A stretch of DNA of 64,000 nt from Enhydrobacter sp. (GTDB lineage: Bacteria; Pseudomonadota; Alphaproteobacteria; Reyranellales; Reyranellaceae): positions 1-64,000 of the forward strand of contig JAHCJV010000027.1 of assembly GCA_026126105.1 (NCBI GenBank), read 5' to 3'. This document shows positions 1 through 8,032 of the stretch, one piece after another. Position 1 is the first letter of the stretch, and every line of letters begins with the position of its first letter. A program made the translations under genes and the position numbers. The notes below the pieces were generated by a model. The model ran no database searches. It saw only the letters and a list, made by a program, of their open reading frames with translations, and had not been told where the DNA came from.

Positions 1-196
1 GATCGTCCCGCGTGGGCCTTCGCTACGCTCAGGACGACGCGGGCGCGCGCTGGGAGATCAGGGCCACACGTCTCGTCGGTCCAAGGGGCGGCCTCCGAGC
101 CGGTCGAGGCCGATTGCGATCAGCGTGAATTGTGTCTTGCGCAAAATTTGCGATTATCGCAATATATTTTTTGCCGAAATGGCAAAGGGAGCCGCC

Positions 197-682
197 ATGC
201 CTAACGCCGCCGCCGACTGTTCCGGCCACAAACGCTGTGTCGGCGACTCGATCGTGGCAGCGCGGGAGAGGGTCCGCGCGGAGCGGACCGCCCTTCCGGG
301 CCAGGCCTTCGGTGGCGGCGATCTCCGCCGCCGGGCGATCGCGGCCTGCACCGCCGAGCTCGAGCATGCCGAGCGCGAGGCGCTGGAGCTGGTCGTGCGC
401 CACGGGCTGGGCGCCTTCATAGACCGTCGCGCGGATTCGACCTGGCATACCGAGTTCCGGCTGGCGCACGAACATGCCGCTGCTCTGGTGCTGAACTGGG
501 CGAGCCATCTCAAGACGCAGGAGGGCCTCATCGTCGGGCCATGGTCGCGCTGGCACCTCAACGACCGCGCGGGTCGGCGCGCGCTGCTCGCTACGAGGCG
601 GCGGATCAAGCGTGGCTTCCTTGCGACGGTCGCGGCCTACCGCGCCGCGCGCGCCGTCCTCGATGCCCAGGCGGCGGCATGA
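197..682 (+). CDS. Hypothetical protein, 161 aa
   Basis: Not recognised. The frame is open from 125, but the ATG at 197 is preceded by a good ribosome site (aaagggag, about 6 nt away), so I start there. The product is basic and Ala/Arg-rich, with no signal peptide or membrane segment. A central stretch (AELEHAEREALELVVRHGL) looks helical, and the C-terminal third is strongly basic (TRRRIKRGF), which would suit nucleic-acid or membrane-surface binding; that is a guess. A short AT-richer segment (about 130-180) upstream probably holds the promoter. It converges on the SRAP gene with 37 nt between stops. Bases 1-196 show no other gene I can support. Confidence 0.55.
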   Translation: MPNAAADCSGHKRCVGDSIVAARERVRAERTALPGQAFGGGDLRRRAIAACTAELEHAEREALELVVRHGLGAFIDRRADSTWHTEFRLAHEHAAALVLNWASHLKTQEGLIVGPWSRWHLNDRAGRRALLATRRRIKRGFLATVAAYRAARAVLDAQAAA

Positions 683-719
683 TGCGCCGGGCCGCGCGCC
701 CGCCCCGTCAAGGCCGGTG

Positions 720-1427
720 TCACGCGACCTCGTCGATCAGCGACCGCTCCTTGTTGCGCGGATTGCCGACCCGGCTGCCGACCTTCCACATCCTCAGCCA
801 CGCGTCGGGGCAGGGCTTCATCAGCCCGGGCAGATCGCCGTCGCGCTCGCCCAGCCAGAGGTCGACGGAGTCGGGCGCGAGGATCACCGGTATCCTAGAA
901 TGAAGCTCCGCCATCCTCGAGCCGGGCGCCGAGGCCGTGGTCAGGATCGTGAAGCTGCGCAGCGGTGGGCTCTCCGCGTCGCCCCCGAGGTCGCCTGCCG
1001 GCGCCTTCCACGTCTCCCAGAGGCCCGCCAGCAGCAGGGGCCCGCCGTCGGCGCGCGCCACCGCATAGGCCTGCTTGGCGGGCTTCTTGCTGTCGTCGAG
1101 CGGCTTCCATTCGTAGTAGAGATCGGCCGGAACGATGCAGCGCCGCGACTTGTACGCGGCCCGGAAGCTCGCCGCCTTCTCGACGCTCTCGCAGCGCGCG
1201 TTGAACGTGGCGTAGTCCATCTTGCCGGTCTTCGAGAAGAACGGCACGAGCCCCCACTTCATCACGGTGATGGCCCGCCTGCCCGTGGCCGGATCGATCC
1301 GCACGACCATCGCCGTCTCGGTGGGCGCGAGATTGTAGTTCGCCGGCACGTTGTCGGCGAAGCGATCGATGTGGAAGAACTGCTCCAGGTAGCTCGAGGG
1401 AAGATACTGACCGATCCTGCCGCACAT
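720..1427 (-). CDS. yedK: SRAP-domain abasic-site DNA-crosslinking protein (YedK/HMCES-like)
   Basis: A 235-aa SOS response-associated peptidase family protein. The family covalently traps abasic sites in single-stranded DNA through Cys2 after removal of Met1. I see MCGR at the N-terminus (Cys2), NLAP near residue 32, MKWGLVPF near 56, NAR at 76 (the Asn of the active site), YYEW with Glu106, and LHSRIPVIL with His176. The family's Cys/Asn/Glu/His set is therefore complete. The frame stays open far upstream, but this ATG gives the required Cys2 and has GGAG about 9 nt ahead. Its ATG overlaps the TGA of the upstream zinc-ribbon gene (TGATG), so it is probably translationally coupled to that gene. 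Length is normal for the family. Confidence 0.93.
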   Translation of the reverse strand: MCGRIGQYLPSSYLEQFFHIDRFADNVPANYNLAPTETAMVVRIDPATGRRAITVMKWGLVPFFSKTGKMDYATFNARCESVEKAASFRAAYKSRRCIVPADLYYEWKPLDDSKKPAKQAYAVARADGGPLLLAGLWETWKAPAGDLGGDAESPPLRSFTILTTASAPGSRMAELHSRIPVILAPDSVDLWLGERDGDLPGLMKPCPDAWLRMWKVGSRVGNPRNKERSLIDEVA

Positions 1428-1666
1428 CACTCGTCGCTCCGCATGAACCTGGTCACCGACGATCGGCTCCAGAACTTCTCGAGATGGACGTTGCACCTGC
1501 CGCAGCGTTCGCATCTGAAGCGAAGAGACGACAACAGGCGCGGTTTGTCGAACCTCGCTTTCAACGCCTTTGCGTCGATCAGCGCGCGATGAAGGCAGTG
1601 GTTGCATCTGACGCCGAGCGGAAAGCCCGACGCGGCGATGGTGTGAACGGTATCGGTGGGTTCCAA
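1427..1666 (-). CDS. Small zinc-ribbon-like protein, 79 aa
   Basis: A short protein with two cysteine knuckles, CNHC near residue 21 and CERC/CGRC near 52-58, spaced like a zinc ribbon. The first knuckle (FPLGVRCNHCLHRAL) matches the pattern in the next upstream gene (IPLLGIACRRCSHRVLL), so the two look like tandem paralogs. There is no ATG or GTG in a sensible place; a TTG at 1666 is the likeliest start, and its ribosome site is weak. The stop overlaps the ATG of the SRAP gene as TGATG. Function is unknown; nucleic-acid contact is an inference from the zinc ribbon and the neighbour. Confidence 0.6.
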   Translation of the reverse strand: MEPTDTVHTIAASGFPLGVRCNHCLHRALIDAKALKARFDKPRLLSSLRFRCERCGRCNVHLEKFWSRSSVTRFMRSDE

Positions 1667-1677
1667 CCACCCGCGCC

Positions 1678-1971
1678 CTAGAAGCTGGGGGACCACAGCC
1701 CGTTGTCCTGCCCTTCCGCCGCGGGCTCGTCTCCGGCGAGAAAGGCGGGAGCGTCGTCGGGCGTCTCCAGCAGCACCCTGAGGACGGATTTCGACCCGCA
1801 GCGACAGAGCAGCGGCAACCGGCGCAGCTCGCGACGGTCTGATGCATGGGCTTCGAGCTGCGCGGCACTGAGAAGCACCCTGTGGGAGCATCGTCGGCAT
1901 GCGATCCCGAGCAACGGGATGGCGCTCCGGAAGAGAGTCGAACCGGTATCCCCGCTCGTCGCGTTCCGCAT
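1678..1971 (-). CDS. Small zinc-ribbon-like protein, 97 aa
   Basis: Contains CRRC near residue 24 and a second Cys pair in LLCRCGSK near 55, the layout of a small zinc-binding ribbon, with a polar acidic tail (AGDEPAAEGQDNG). An ATG at 2007 is possible, but the ATG at 1971 has GAGGTG about 7 nt upstream, so I prefer it. It is followed after 11 nt by the paralogous zinc-ribbon gene and then the SRAP gene, suggesting one transcript. No named family recognised. The 2008-2153 gap to the divergent YidB-like gene presumably holds both promoters. Confidence 0.65.
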   Translation of the reverse strand: MRNATSGDTGSTLFRSAIPLLGIACRRCSHRVLLSAAQLEAHASDRRELRRLPLLCRCGSKSVLRVLLETPDDAPAFLAGDEPAAEGQDNGLWSPSF

Positions 1972-2153
1972 CAGTGGCACCTCTTCGAGCGACTCATACG
2001 GGAACATAACAGGAACGTCGAGTCCCTAGCCGCGGCGCGTGCCCGAAATTCGTCAGCGCTAGCACTCGCGCGGGAAGCGCCGATTTCTCCAGAGATTGCA
2101 GCAACGTAGCACCGTCCCCTGCGTTCTGTTGCGGTTCAAAGCAGGAGAGTGCC

Positions 2154-2711
2154 GTGGGCTTGTTCGACGTTCTGACGGGAATGCGGAATGGTCCGCGTGG
2201 CGGCAGCGGGTTTGGCGGAGGCCGCAGTGGCGGCATTTCGCCGATCATTCTCGCTGCTCTCGGCCTCCTTGCCTACAAGGCGGTAAAGAGCTTCAACGGT
2301 GCCCCCCAGCCCGCCGAGCGCTCCCAAGGTAGCCCCCGGCCGGATGCTCCGGCGCAGAGCGACGGGCTGGGCGGCCTGCTGCAATCCCTCGGGCTCGGCG
2401 GCGCGGCAGCGGCCGGCGGCGGCCTGGGCGGCATCCTGAGCGGCGGTCTCGGCGATCTGGTCAAGCAATTCCAGACGGCCGGCAAGGGCGAGACGGCCGA
2501 ATCCTGGGTCGGCAGCGGCGCGAACAAGACTATCCCGCCCGCCGACCTCGCCGAGGTTCTGACGCCCGAACAGTTGGATTTCCTGATGCAGAAGACCGGC
2601 CTCAGTCGCGAAGAGCTTCTCGCCGGCTTGAGTCAGGAGCTTCCCGACGTCGTCGACAGGCTGACGCCGCAGGGTCGCCTGCCGTCGCCGCAAGATATCG
2701 ACCGGGCATAG
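2154..2711 (+). CDS. YidB / DUF937 family protein
   Basis: A 185-aa protein that starts at GTG with AGGAGA about 7 nt upstream. The N-terminus (MGLFDVL) and the Gly-rich middle (LGGLLQSLGLGG and GGGLGGILSGGLGDLVKQF) are typical of the YidB/DUF937 group. The C-terminal half carries the conserved run WVGSGANKTI, then VLTPEQLDFLMQKTGLS and a LSQELPDVVDRLTPQGRLP end. The family's role is not established; it is often stress-associated. A hydrophobic segment near residues 28-45 may be a weak membrane anchor. It is followed 10 nt later by a GlsB-like membrane protein, so the two are probably co-transcribed. Confidence 0.85.
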   Translation: MGLFDVLTGMRNGPRGGSGFGGGRSGGISPIILAALGLLAYKAVKSFNGAPQPAERSQGSPRPDAPAQSDGLGGLLQSLGLGGAAAAGGGLGGILSGGLGDLVKQFQTAGKGETAESWVGSGANKTIPPADLAEVLTPEQLDFLMQKTGLSREELLAGLSQELPDVVDRLTPQGRLPSPQDIDRA

Positions 2712-2721
2712 GGGTAGACGC

Positions 2722-2979
2722 ATGCTCTGGATCATCCTCATCGGCTTCGTCGCCGGAATCGTTGCCCGCCTGGTGTCGGCCGGGCCAAACAAGCCGACGG
2801 GCTTCCTGCTCACCACGGCGTTGGGTATCGCCGGCGCGTTTTTCGCCACATTCGTCGGTCAGGCGGTAGGCTGGTACCGGGCCGACCAGGGCGCGGGCTT
2901 CATCGGCGCCACCGTCGGGGCTGTCGTGGTCCTGTTCGTCTGGAACCGCATTGCGGCATCGCGAAGCCGAGTAACCTGA
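2722..2979 (+). CDS. GlsB/YeaQ/YmgE family stress-response membrane protein
   Basis: An 85-aa, three-segment hydrophobic protein. It shows the family's layout: an N-terminal helix (MLWIILIGFVAGIVARLV), a short loop with GPNKPTG, a second glycine-rich helix (LGIAGAFFATFVGQAVGW) and a third helix with GFIGATVGAVVVLFVW. These transglycosylase-associated proteins sit in the inner membrane and are commonly induced by osmotic or acid stress; their molecular function is unresolved. The gene lies 10 nt behind the YidB-like gene and upstream of a cold-shock gene, a small general-stress group. Confidence 0.9.
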   Translation: MLWIILIGFVAGIVARLVSAGPNKPTGFLLTTALGIAGAFFATFVGQAVGWYRADQGAGFIGATVGAVVVLFVWNRIAASRSRVT

Positions 2980-3058
2980 CGGATTCCGGCGCTCTCGGGC
3001 GCTGGACTCGCGCGCACCGACCGCCGCAGACTATCGACGCCAGTAAAGGAGGCACGTG

Positions 3059-3259
3059 ATGGCTACAGGCACAGTCAAGTGGTTCAACGCCACCAAAGGC
3101 TACGGTTTCATTCAGCCCGATGGCGGCGGCAAGGATGTGTTCGTGCACATCAGTGCAGTCGAGCGCGCCGGCCTGAACGGCCTCAATGAAGGACAGAAGA
3201 TCACCTACGAGGTCCAGCAGGACCGCGGCAAGGATGCTGCCGTAAATCTCAAGGCGTGA
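3059..3259 (+). CDS. cspA: CspA-family cold-shock protein
   Basis: A 66-aa cold-shock-domain RNA chaperone. Both RNA-binding motifs are present, KGYGFI (RNP1) and DVFVHI (RNP2), after the standard GTVKWFN opening. A GTG at 3056 is in frame, but the ATG at 3059 sits 6 nt after a strong AAGGAGG and is the better start. It would act in the cytoplasm by melting RNA secondary structure. A perfect 10-bp hairpin follows 12 nt after the stop. It probably has its own promoter in the 3' part of the 2980-3058 gap. Confidence 0.97.
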   Translation: MATGTVKWFNATKGYGFIQPDGGGKDVFVHISAVERAGLNGLNEGQKITYEVQQDRGKDAAVNLKA

Positions 3260-3271
3260 CGGGCCCGAGGG

Positions 3272-3296
3272 GCGATGACGGCTTGTCCGTCATCGC
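3272..3296 (+). terminator. Hairpin after cspA, possible terminator
   Basis: Arms 3272-3281 and 3287-3296 pair perfectly over 10 bp around a 5-nt loop. No T-tract follows, so this may be a 3' stability hairpin rather than a true intrinsic terminator. Confidence 0.5.
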
Positions 3297-3339
3297 TCGC
3301 CTGCCCCGCCATCGCTCGGTAGTGCCGCACCCGGGACCG

Positions 3340-3495
3340 TCAATACGATGAAAGCTTCGGCGGCACATACGTTTCATCTACGGGCCGAAATTCCGCGGCG
3401 CGCTGCTCCAGGACCGCGGCCAGCACGCCGGTGAAGAGGAGGGCTGCCAGCAGCATCGCCAGGCCCAACAACAATCGAACTGTCATACTGCGCAT
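3340..3495 (-). CDS. Small single-span membrane protein, 51 aa
   Basis: A short ORF with a clear hydrophobic helix (RLLLGLAMLLAALLFTGVL) after a short basic start, then a hydrophilic tail ending in VPPKLSSY. The ATG at 3495 has AAGGGA 6 nt upstream; the frame is open further upstream, but that part reads as non-coding. It could be a small inner-membrane protein or an uncleaved signal anchor with a periplasmic tail. No family recognised. Confidence 0.5.
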   Translation of the reverse strand: MRSMTVRLLLGLAMLLAALLFTGVLAAVLEQRAAEFRPVDETYVPPKLSSY

Positions 3496-3639
3496 GAAAT
3501 CCCTTCGTGACCCGGTAAACGGATCGCGAGGCACCAACGTTGCGGCGAGATATGCGTCTGCGCATGGGAACCAATCCTGCGCATCGTGTGAGAAGGGCCT
3601 TGCATCCGTGGCCCATTCGGATGACGAAAGACTTGGAAA

Positions 3640-3990
3640 GTGTCGCGAGGCACTGCAGCCCAGCAACCAGTTTGGTCATCTGTCGTGAATACGAACCCCG
3701 CCGCCGAAGAAGGCAACCCACACCGCGACGTCGCTCAGCGTATCGGGCGATTCTTGCGCGGCCTCGAACGCGCGCGCCGCCAGCCCAACCGCCGCGAGGC
3801 CTATCACCTGCGGCTCGCCCTCGAGCATCTTCGCGCGGCGCAATATGCCGACAGCGACGTGGCCATGAAGGATGCCGAACGCTGCGCACCGCTGCCGGCG
3901 CAGGTTGCCAGCCTGATCACCACGAACGAGTCCGTCACCGTCGTCCAGCTCCAGAACCAGCTCGAAGAGGTCATTGCCGGGAAGTCTTGA
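3640..3990 (+). CDS. Hypothetical protein, 100-116 aa
   Basis: Not recognised. The start is unclear: GTG at 3640 (116 aa) or GTG at 3685 (100 aa, VNTNPAAEEG), neither with a strong ribosome site. The body is helical and charged (DVAQRIGRFLRGLERARRQ, then AYHLRLALEHLRAAQYADSD), and the C-terminus has a possible short coiled coil (VVQLQNQLEEVIAG). No signal peptide or membrane segment. It converges on the TctC gene with about 66 nt between stops. Confidence 0.5.
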   Translation: MSRGTAAQQPVWSSVVNTNPAAEEGNPHRDVAQRIGRFLRGLERARRQPNRREAYHLRLALEHLRAAQYADSDVAMKDAERCAPLPAQVASLITTNESVTVVQLQNQLEEVIAGKS

Positions 3991-4056
3991 GCGAGGCTCG
4001 GTCGTTCCGGCCTCATGCTCCCTTCGGGACGACGCTCGAGCCAGCAGGCCCGGGCC

Positions 4057-5040
4057 TCAGAGCTTGATGCCGGCCGTCCTGATGATCTCGCCGAACGACT
4101 TGCGATCGGCCTCGATGGTGGCGGCAAAGGCCGCCGTGTCCTGGAAGCTCGCATAGTTGCCACTGGCGACCAGCTTCTCGTTCACCGCCGGGTCCTTGGC
4201 CGCCTCTCCGATCGCTTTCGAGAGTCTGTCGATGGCCTGCTGCGGCGTGCCCTTCGCCGCCAGGATGCCGTACCAGGCGTCGCCGCCGATCTTGCCCAGC
4301 CCCTGCTCCTTCAGCGTCGGCACGTCCGGCTTGCCGGGCCAGCGCTTGTCGCCCAGCACGGCGAAGCATTTCAGGCGCCCGGCCGCGATGTGCGGCAGGG
4401 TCGTCGGATCGAACTGCACCTGGATCTGGCCGGACAGCAGGTCGTTGGTCGCCGGCGCGCTGCCTTTGTAGGGCACGTGCACCATCTTGACGCCGGCCTC
4501 GATGTTGAAGATCTCGCCGTAGAGCTGGGTGATGGTCGCGAGCCCCGCCGAGCCGAAATTGATCTTGCCTGGATTGGCCTTGGCGTAGGCGATGAACTCC
4601 TGGAGATTGTTGGCCGGCACCTGCGGGTTGACGCCCATCCCGACCCACGATGTCGCGGTGCGCGCCACCGCCACGAAATCCTTCGCCGGATCGTACGGCA
4701 GTGGCTGGAGGTGCTGCGTGATGCAGACCATCGCCGTCGTGGTGGTGAGGAAGGTGTAGCCGTCGGCCGGCGCATTCTTGACGTGCTCGGCGCCGATCGC
4801 GCCGCTCGCGCCCGCGCGGTTGTCGAACAGCATGCTCTGGCCGAGCAGCGCTCCGGCGCGCTCGAGCACAAGCCGCGTGGTGATGTCGGACGGCCCGCCC
4901 GGAGGATAGGGCACGACGACGCGGATCTGGCGGTTCGGCCACTCGTTCTGCGCCGACACGATGGCCGGCGCGGACACCATGCCCGCCGCCGACGCGGACA
5001 TGAAAAGACGACGACCGATCGCGGTCCTGGACATACTCAT
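4057..5040 (-). CDS. Bug/TctC family periplasmic solute-binding protein
   Basis: A 327-aa substrate-binding protein of the tripartite tricarboxylate transporter type, which captures carboxylates or related small molecules in the periplasm. The N-terminus has a twin-arginine-like signal (GRRLFMSASAAG) ending near VSAQ. The mature part opens with WPNRQIRVVVPYPPGGPSD, the family's ligand-loop signature, followed by DNRAGASGAIGAEHV and later VPYKGSAPATNDLLSGQIQ. The start at 5040 follows GGGAGG by 8 nt; the longer frame upstream is less likely. No TctA/TctB membrane genes are adjacent, so it is an orphan binding protein, common in Bug-rich genomes. Ligand unknown. Confidence 0.93.
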   Translation of the reverse strand: MSMSRTAIGRRLFMSASAAGMVSAPAIVSAQNEWPNRQIRVVVPYPPGGPSDITTRLVLERAGALLGQSMLFDNRAGASGAIGAEHVKNAPADGYTFLTTTTAMVCITQHLQPLPYDPAKDFVAVARTATSWVGMGVNPQVPANNLQEFIAYAKANPGKINFGSAGLATITQLYGEIFNIEAGVKMVHVPYKGSAPATNDLLSGQIQVQFDPTTLPHIAAGRLKCFAVLGDKRWPGKPDVPTLKEQGLGKIGGDAWYGILAAKGTPQQAIDRLSKAIGEAAKDPAVNEKLVASGNYASFQDTAAFAATIEADRKSFGEIIRTAGIKL

Positions 5041-5119
5041 GGCATTTGCCTCCCGGCACGTTCTTGTTGCCGGGATCATACTATGGCGCGGCCACCGCGC
5101 GCTCCTTATCTGCGAGCCG

Positions 5120-7294
5120 TCAGACGAAGTTCGCGAACGAAAGACCGGCGAGGTTCACCGGCGTTGCCATCTCGAACACGTAGTCCTTGGTGACTTGGAG
5201 GCCTGCCACCCCGTTCGCATCCGCGATGAGGAAGGTGCGTCCGGCCAGATCGCCCGACGATGCGGTGAACAGAACCGCATGGTTGGCCCCTAGCGCCGCC
5301 GCATTGACCAGGGCAGTCATGTCGGCGTTGAACGTGGCAGCGTTCAGAGCCCCCGAAACGAGCGCGGCGTCGACGCCCGTTATGAAGACATTCAAATCGA
5401 ACGAGTCCTGCGAGACATCGAATCCGGCGACGGTATCGCGCGTCACCCCCCGCGAGTGAGAGACCGACGTGAAGGCGAAGACGTCCGCTCCCGTGCCGCC
5501 GTCGAGGAGGTCGATTCCCGCACCGCCGATCAACTTGTCGTTGCCGCCGCCGCCGACGAGCGTATCGTTGCCGCCGCCGCCGTCGATCACGTCGTCTCCC
5601 GCGCCGCCCGTCACGGAATCGTCCGCGGCGCCTGCGGTGACCTTGAAGCGCCCATCGGTCTCGGCGGAGCCGTTGAAGACCAGGGTATCACCGGGCCCCA
5701 AAGCACCCGCTGCCACTGTGAGGAGCGATCCGGCGGCGACCGTGGCGTCGTGTGTCGTGAGATCGTAGTCGAACCCCGCGCCAAGCTTCAGGGTCTCGAC
5801 GTCGAGGAGGGTCGTCGCGCCGAGCACCAGCGGTGCGGAGGCGTAGTCGCCCAGCAGATTGACGGTGTCGCCGTTGGCGCCGCCGTCGATCCGGTCGTTG
5901 GCATTGAGCGTCGCGCCGAGGTTCATGGTGTCGGTGCCGGCACCGGCATCGACCTTGTCGTTGCCGAGCCCAGTCACGATAGTGTCGTTCCCGTCGCCGC
6001 CCGCGATCTTGTCGTTGCCATCGCCGCCGTCCAGCGTGTCGTTGCCGGCGCCGCCGTCGATCCTGTCGGCACCGAGCCCGCCACTGATCGTGTCGTTCTT
6101 GGCGCCACCCATGATTCGGTCGGTGCTCGCTCCCCCCAGGACGACGAGCTTCCCGTCGGTTTCAGCCGAACCATCGAAGATCAGCTTGTTGTAGGAACCC
6201 AGCGACGCTCCGTCGATCGTCAGCGTGTTGCCGCTCGCAACCGTCGTGCCGTTCACGTGGAGATTGTAACTGTTGGCGCCGTTCCAGGACGACTGCAGCA
6301 GGACATACTCGACGTTGGTCAGGCCGGCGACGATCTCGGTAAAGCCCAAGGTCATATAATCGCCGTCGAGGACAACTGTGTCGAACCCCGCACCTCCGTT
6401 CACATAGTCCTCGTAGCCTCCGAGGTCACCTCGTGCGAAATGGAAGGTGTCGTCCCCTGCGCCGCCGGTCAGCAGATTTTTTCCCATGCCGGCATAGACG
6501 ACGAAGGAACCGTCTGTCTCGGCCGAGCCGTTGAAGGTCAAGTTGTCGGCGCCGCCAAGGTACGATCCGTCGACCACCAGCTGCTCGCCGGCGGCGACAG
6601 TCGCGTCGTGGGTCTTGATGTCATAGCTGTAGTTGGTCGATAGGTCGTACTGCCCGCGGCTGCCGGTCAGCAGGAGAAACTCCACATTGACCATCGTAGC
6701 GGCACCGAAGACCAGCGCGTTGCTTCCCGTGTAGTTGCCGTGCAGGCGGACGAGGTCACCGCCTCCGCCACCGTCGATCTGGTTGGCGGCATTGAAGTTG
6801 TGCGGCTCGCTGGGGTAGCTGAAGTCGAAGGTGTCGCCGAGAGCGCCGCCGATCAGGGTGTTTATCCCGGGCCCCGCGTAGATGAAGAACCAGCCGTCGG
6901 TTTCGGCCGAACCGTCGAACACGATTGGCCCCATCGGCGAATTCTGGCCCCAGAACGTCAGCTGCTCCCCTTCGGCAACCGTCGCGTCGTGCGTCACGAT
7001 GTGAAAACTGTTGTTGATCCAGCCGGGCACGATGTTCTCGACGTTGATCATCGTCGTGGCATTGAACGTCAGGCTGATGACACCGCCGTATGCGTATTGC
7101 CCGATGCTGAGGGTGTCGTCGCCGTCGCCGCCGTCGATCTTGTCGTCTGCGGTGTGCTCGAGGCCTAGCAAGAACGTGTCGTTACCGGCCTTCCCGTCCA
7201 GCGTATCGTCGCCGCCTTGTGTGAAGTTGAATTGGTCATGGCCGCTCGTTCCATTCTGAACGTCGTTACCCCCGGTTCCCCAGTAGAATGTCAT
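5120..7294 (-). CDS. RTX-type calcium-binding repeat protein, 724 aa
   Basis: A secreted-type glycine/aspartate repeat protein. It opens with MTFYWGTGGNDVQNGTSG and has scattered GGxGxDxxx nonapeptides, densest around residues 415-475 and 580-620, which bind calcium as a beta-roll. Four longer modules contain THDATVA (or a variant) followed about 20 residues later by an F(D/N)GSAETDG block. The C-terminus (VFAFTSVSHSRGVTRDTVAGFD, then SLSFANFV-like) fits the uncleaved secretion signal of type I substrates. The ATG at 7294 is preferred over upstream starts; a purine-rich stretch precedes it. No signal peptide. Role unknown: adhesin, S-layer-like or enzyme carrier are all possible. Confidence 0.88.
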   Translation of the reverse strand: MTFYWGTGGNDVQNGTSGHDQFNFTQGGDDTLDGKAGNDTFLLGLEHTADDKIDGGDGDDTLSIGQYAYGGVISLTFNATTMINVENIVPGWINNSFHIVTHDATVAEGEQLTFWGQNSPMGPIVFDGSAETDGWFFIYAGPGINTLIGGALGDTFDFSYPSEPHNFNAANQIDGGGGGDLVRLHGNYTGSNALVFGAATMVNVEFLLLTGSRGQYDLSTNYSYDIKTHDATVAAGEQLVVDGSYLGGADNLTFNGSAETDGSFVVYAGMGKNLLTGGAGDDTFHFARGDLGGYEDYVNGGAGFDTVVLDGDYMTLGFTEIVAGLTNVEYVLLQSSWNGANSYNLHVNGTTVASGNTLTIDGASLGSYNKLIFDGSAETDGKLVVLGGASTDRIMGGAKNDTISGGLGADRIDGGAGNDTLDGGDGNDKIAGGDGNDTIVTGLGNDKVDAGAGTDTMNLGATLNANDRIDGGANGDTVNLLGDYASAPLVLGATTLLDVETLKLGAGFDYDLTTHDATVAAGSLLTVAAGALGPGDTLVFNGSAETDGRFKVTAGAADDSVTGGAGDDVIDGGGGNDTLVGGGGNDKLIGGAGIDLLDGGTGADVFAFTSVSHSRGVTRDTVAGFDVSQDSFDLNVFITGVDAALVSGALNAATFNADMTALVNAAALGANHAVLFTASSGDLAGRTFLIADANGVAGLQVTKDYVFEMATPVNLAGLSFANFV

Positions 7295-7542
7295 CGCTTC
7301 TGCTTCCCTTCCCCAAGTGCTTCCGCGCAGGACTATGTCGCAAATGACGTGCAGATACAAACGTCAGTCGAAACATGCTACCCGATTTACCCGCAGAGAG
7401 TGTTCCCGGCGAGATGCACGGCGTGCGGAAGGATGGCGATGTTTGGAATTGGCTTGTCGGCTGGTAGGCTTCCGCGTGCCGCGACGCCGATAGACCTTGC
7501 CACGCCAGTTTCCGACCCCCGCCGGCTCTGCAGGAGGACGTG

Positions 7543-8028
7543 ATGAAGTTCAGAATTGCCGGAGCCGCCGCGGCGCTGATCGCGGGCGGCTGCGGGACAT
7601 CCGAGGACGTCAAGAGGACCGGCATCGTGTGGCAGGGCACCGTTGCCGCGCGCTACGACCAGCTGGCGAAGTGCCTGTCGACGCAGACGACGCTGTATTA
7701 CAAATCCGCGCTTCAGTTCGACACGGCTCGGCGCCGCGCCACCGTCACGTTCTCGATCCCGGTGACCGGCATTCCCGTCGAGGTGTACGACGTTCGGCAG
7801 GTTTCCGACGAGGCGACGGAAGTGTCATGGTCGACGCGCCTGGAAAGGGGACGACAGCAGGTCGGCAAGCCGTATTATCTGCTGGACCAGTGCGGGGCGA
7901 CGCCACTCCCGTCATCTTCCGCAGCACCACCCCCGCCCGTACCGCCTGCGCCCTCGAGCGCACCGCCCGGCTCGCAGGAGCCGAACTGGGCGCCGGAGCC
8001 GGAAACTGACGGACGCGGCGGCCGCTGA
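7543..8028 (+). CDS. Putative lipoprotein with Pro-rich tail, 161 aa
   Basis: Not recognised at family level. The N-terminus (MKFRIAGAAAALIAGGC) looks like a signal peptide ending in a near-canonical lipobox, so Cys17 may be lipidated. The middle holds beta-type segments (ATVTFSIPVTGIPVEVYDV) and two further cysteines. The last 40 residues are rich in Pro, Ser and Ala. The ATG at 7543 follows AGGAGG by 5 nt; a GTG three bases earlier is less likely. It is divergent from the RTX gene at 7294, and the 248-nt AT-richer gap between them probably carries both promoters. It converges on the next gene with 4 nt between stops. Confidence 0.7.
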   Translation: MKFRIAGAAAALIAGGCGTSEDVKRTGIVWQGTVAARYDQLAKCLSTQTTLYYKSALQFDTARRRATVTFSIPVTGIPVEVYDVRQVSDEATEVSWSTRLERGRQQVGKPYYLLDQCGATPLPSSSAAPPPPVPPAPSSAPPGSQEPNWAPEPETDGRGGR

Positions 8029-8032
8029 GGCT

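Noticed and set aside
1428..1868. N-terminal extension of the SRAP protein
   Set aside because: SRAP proteins need Cys2 exposed; the extension is the shadow of the coupled zinc-ribbon genes.
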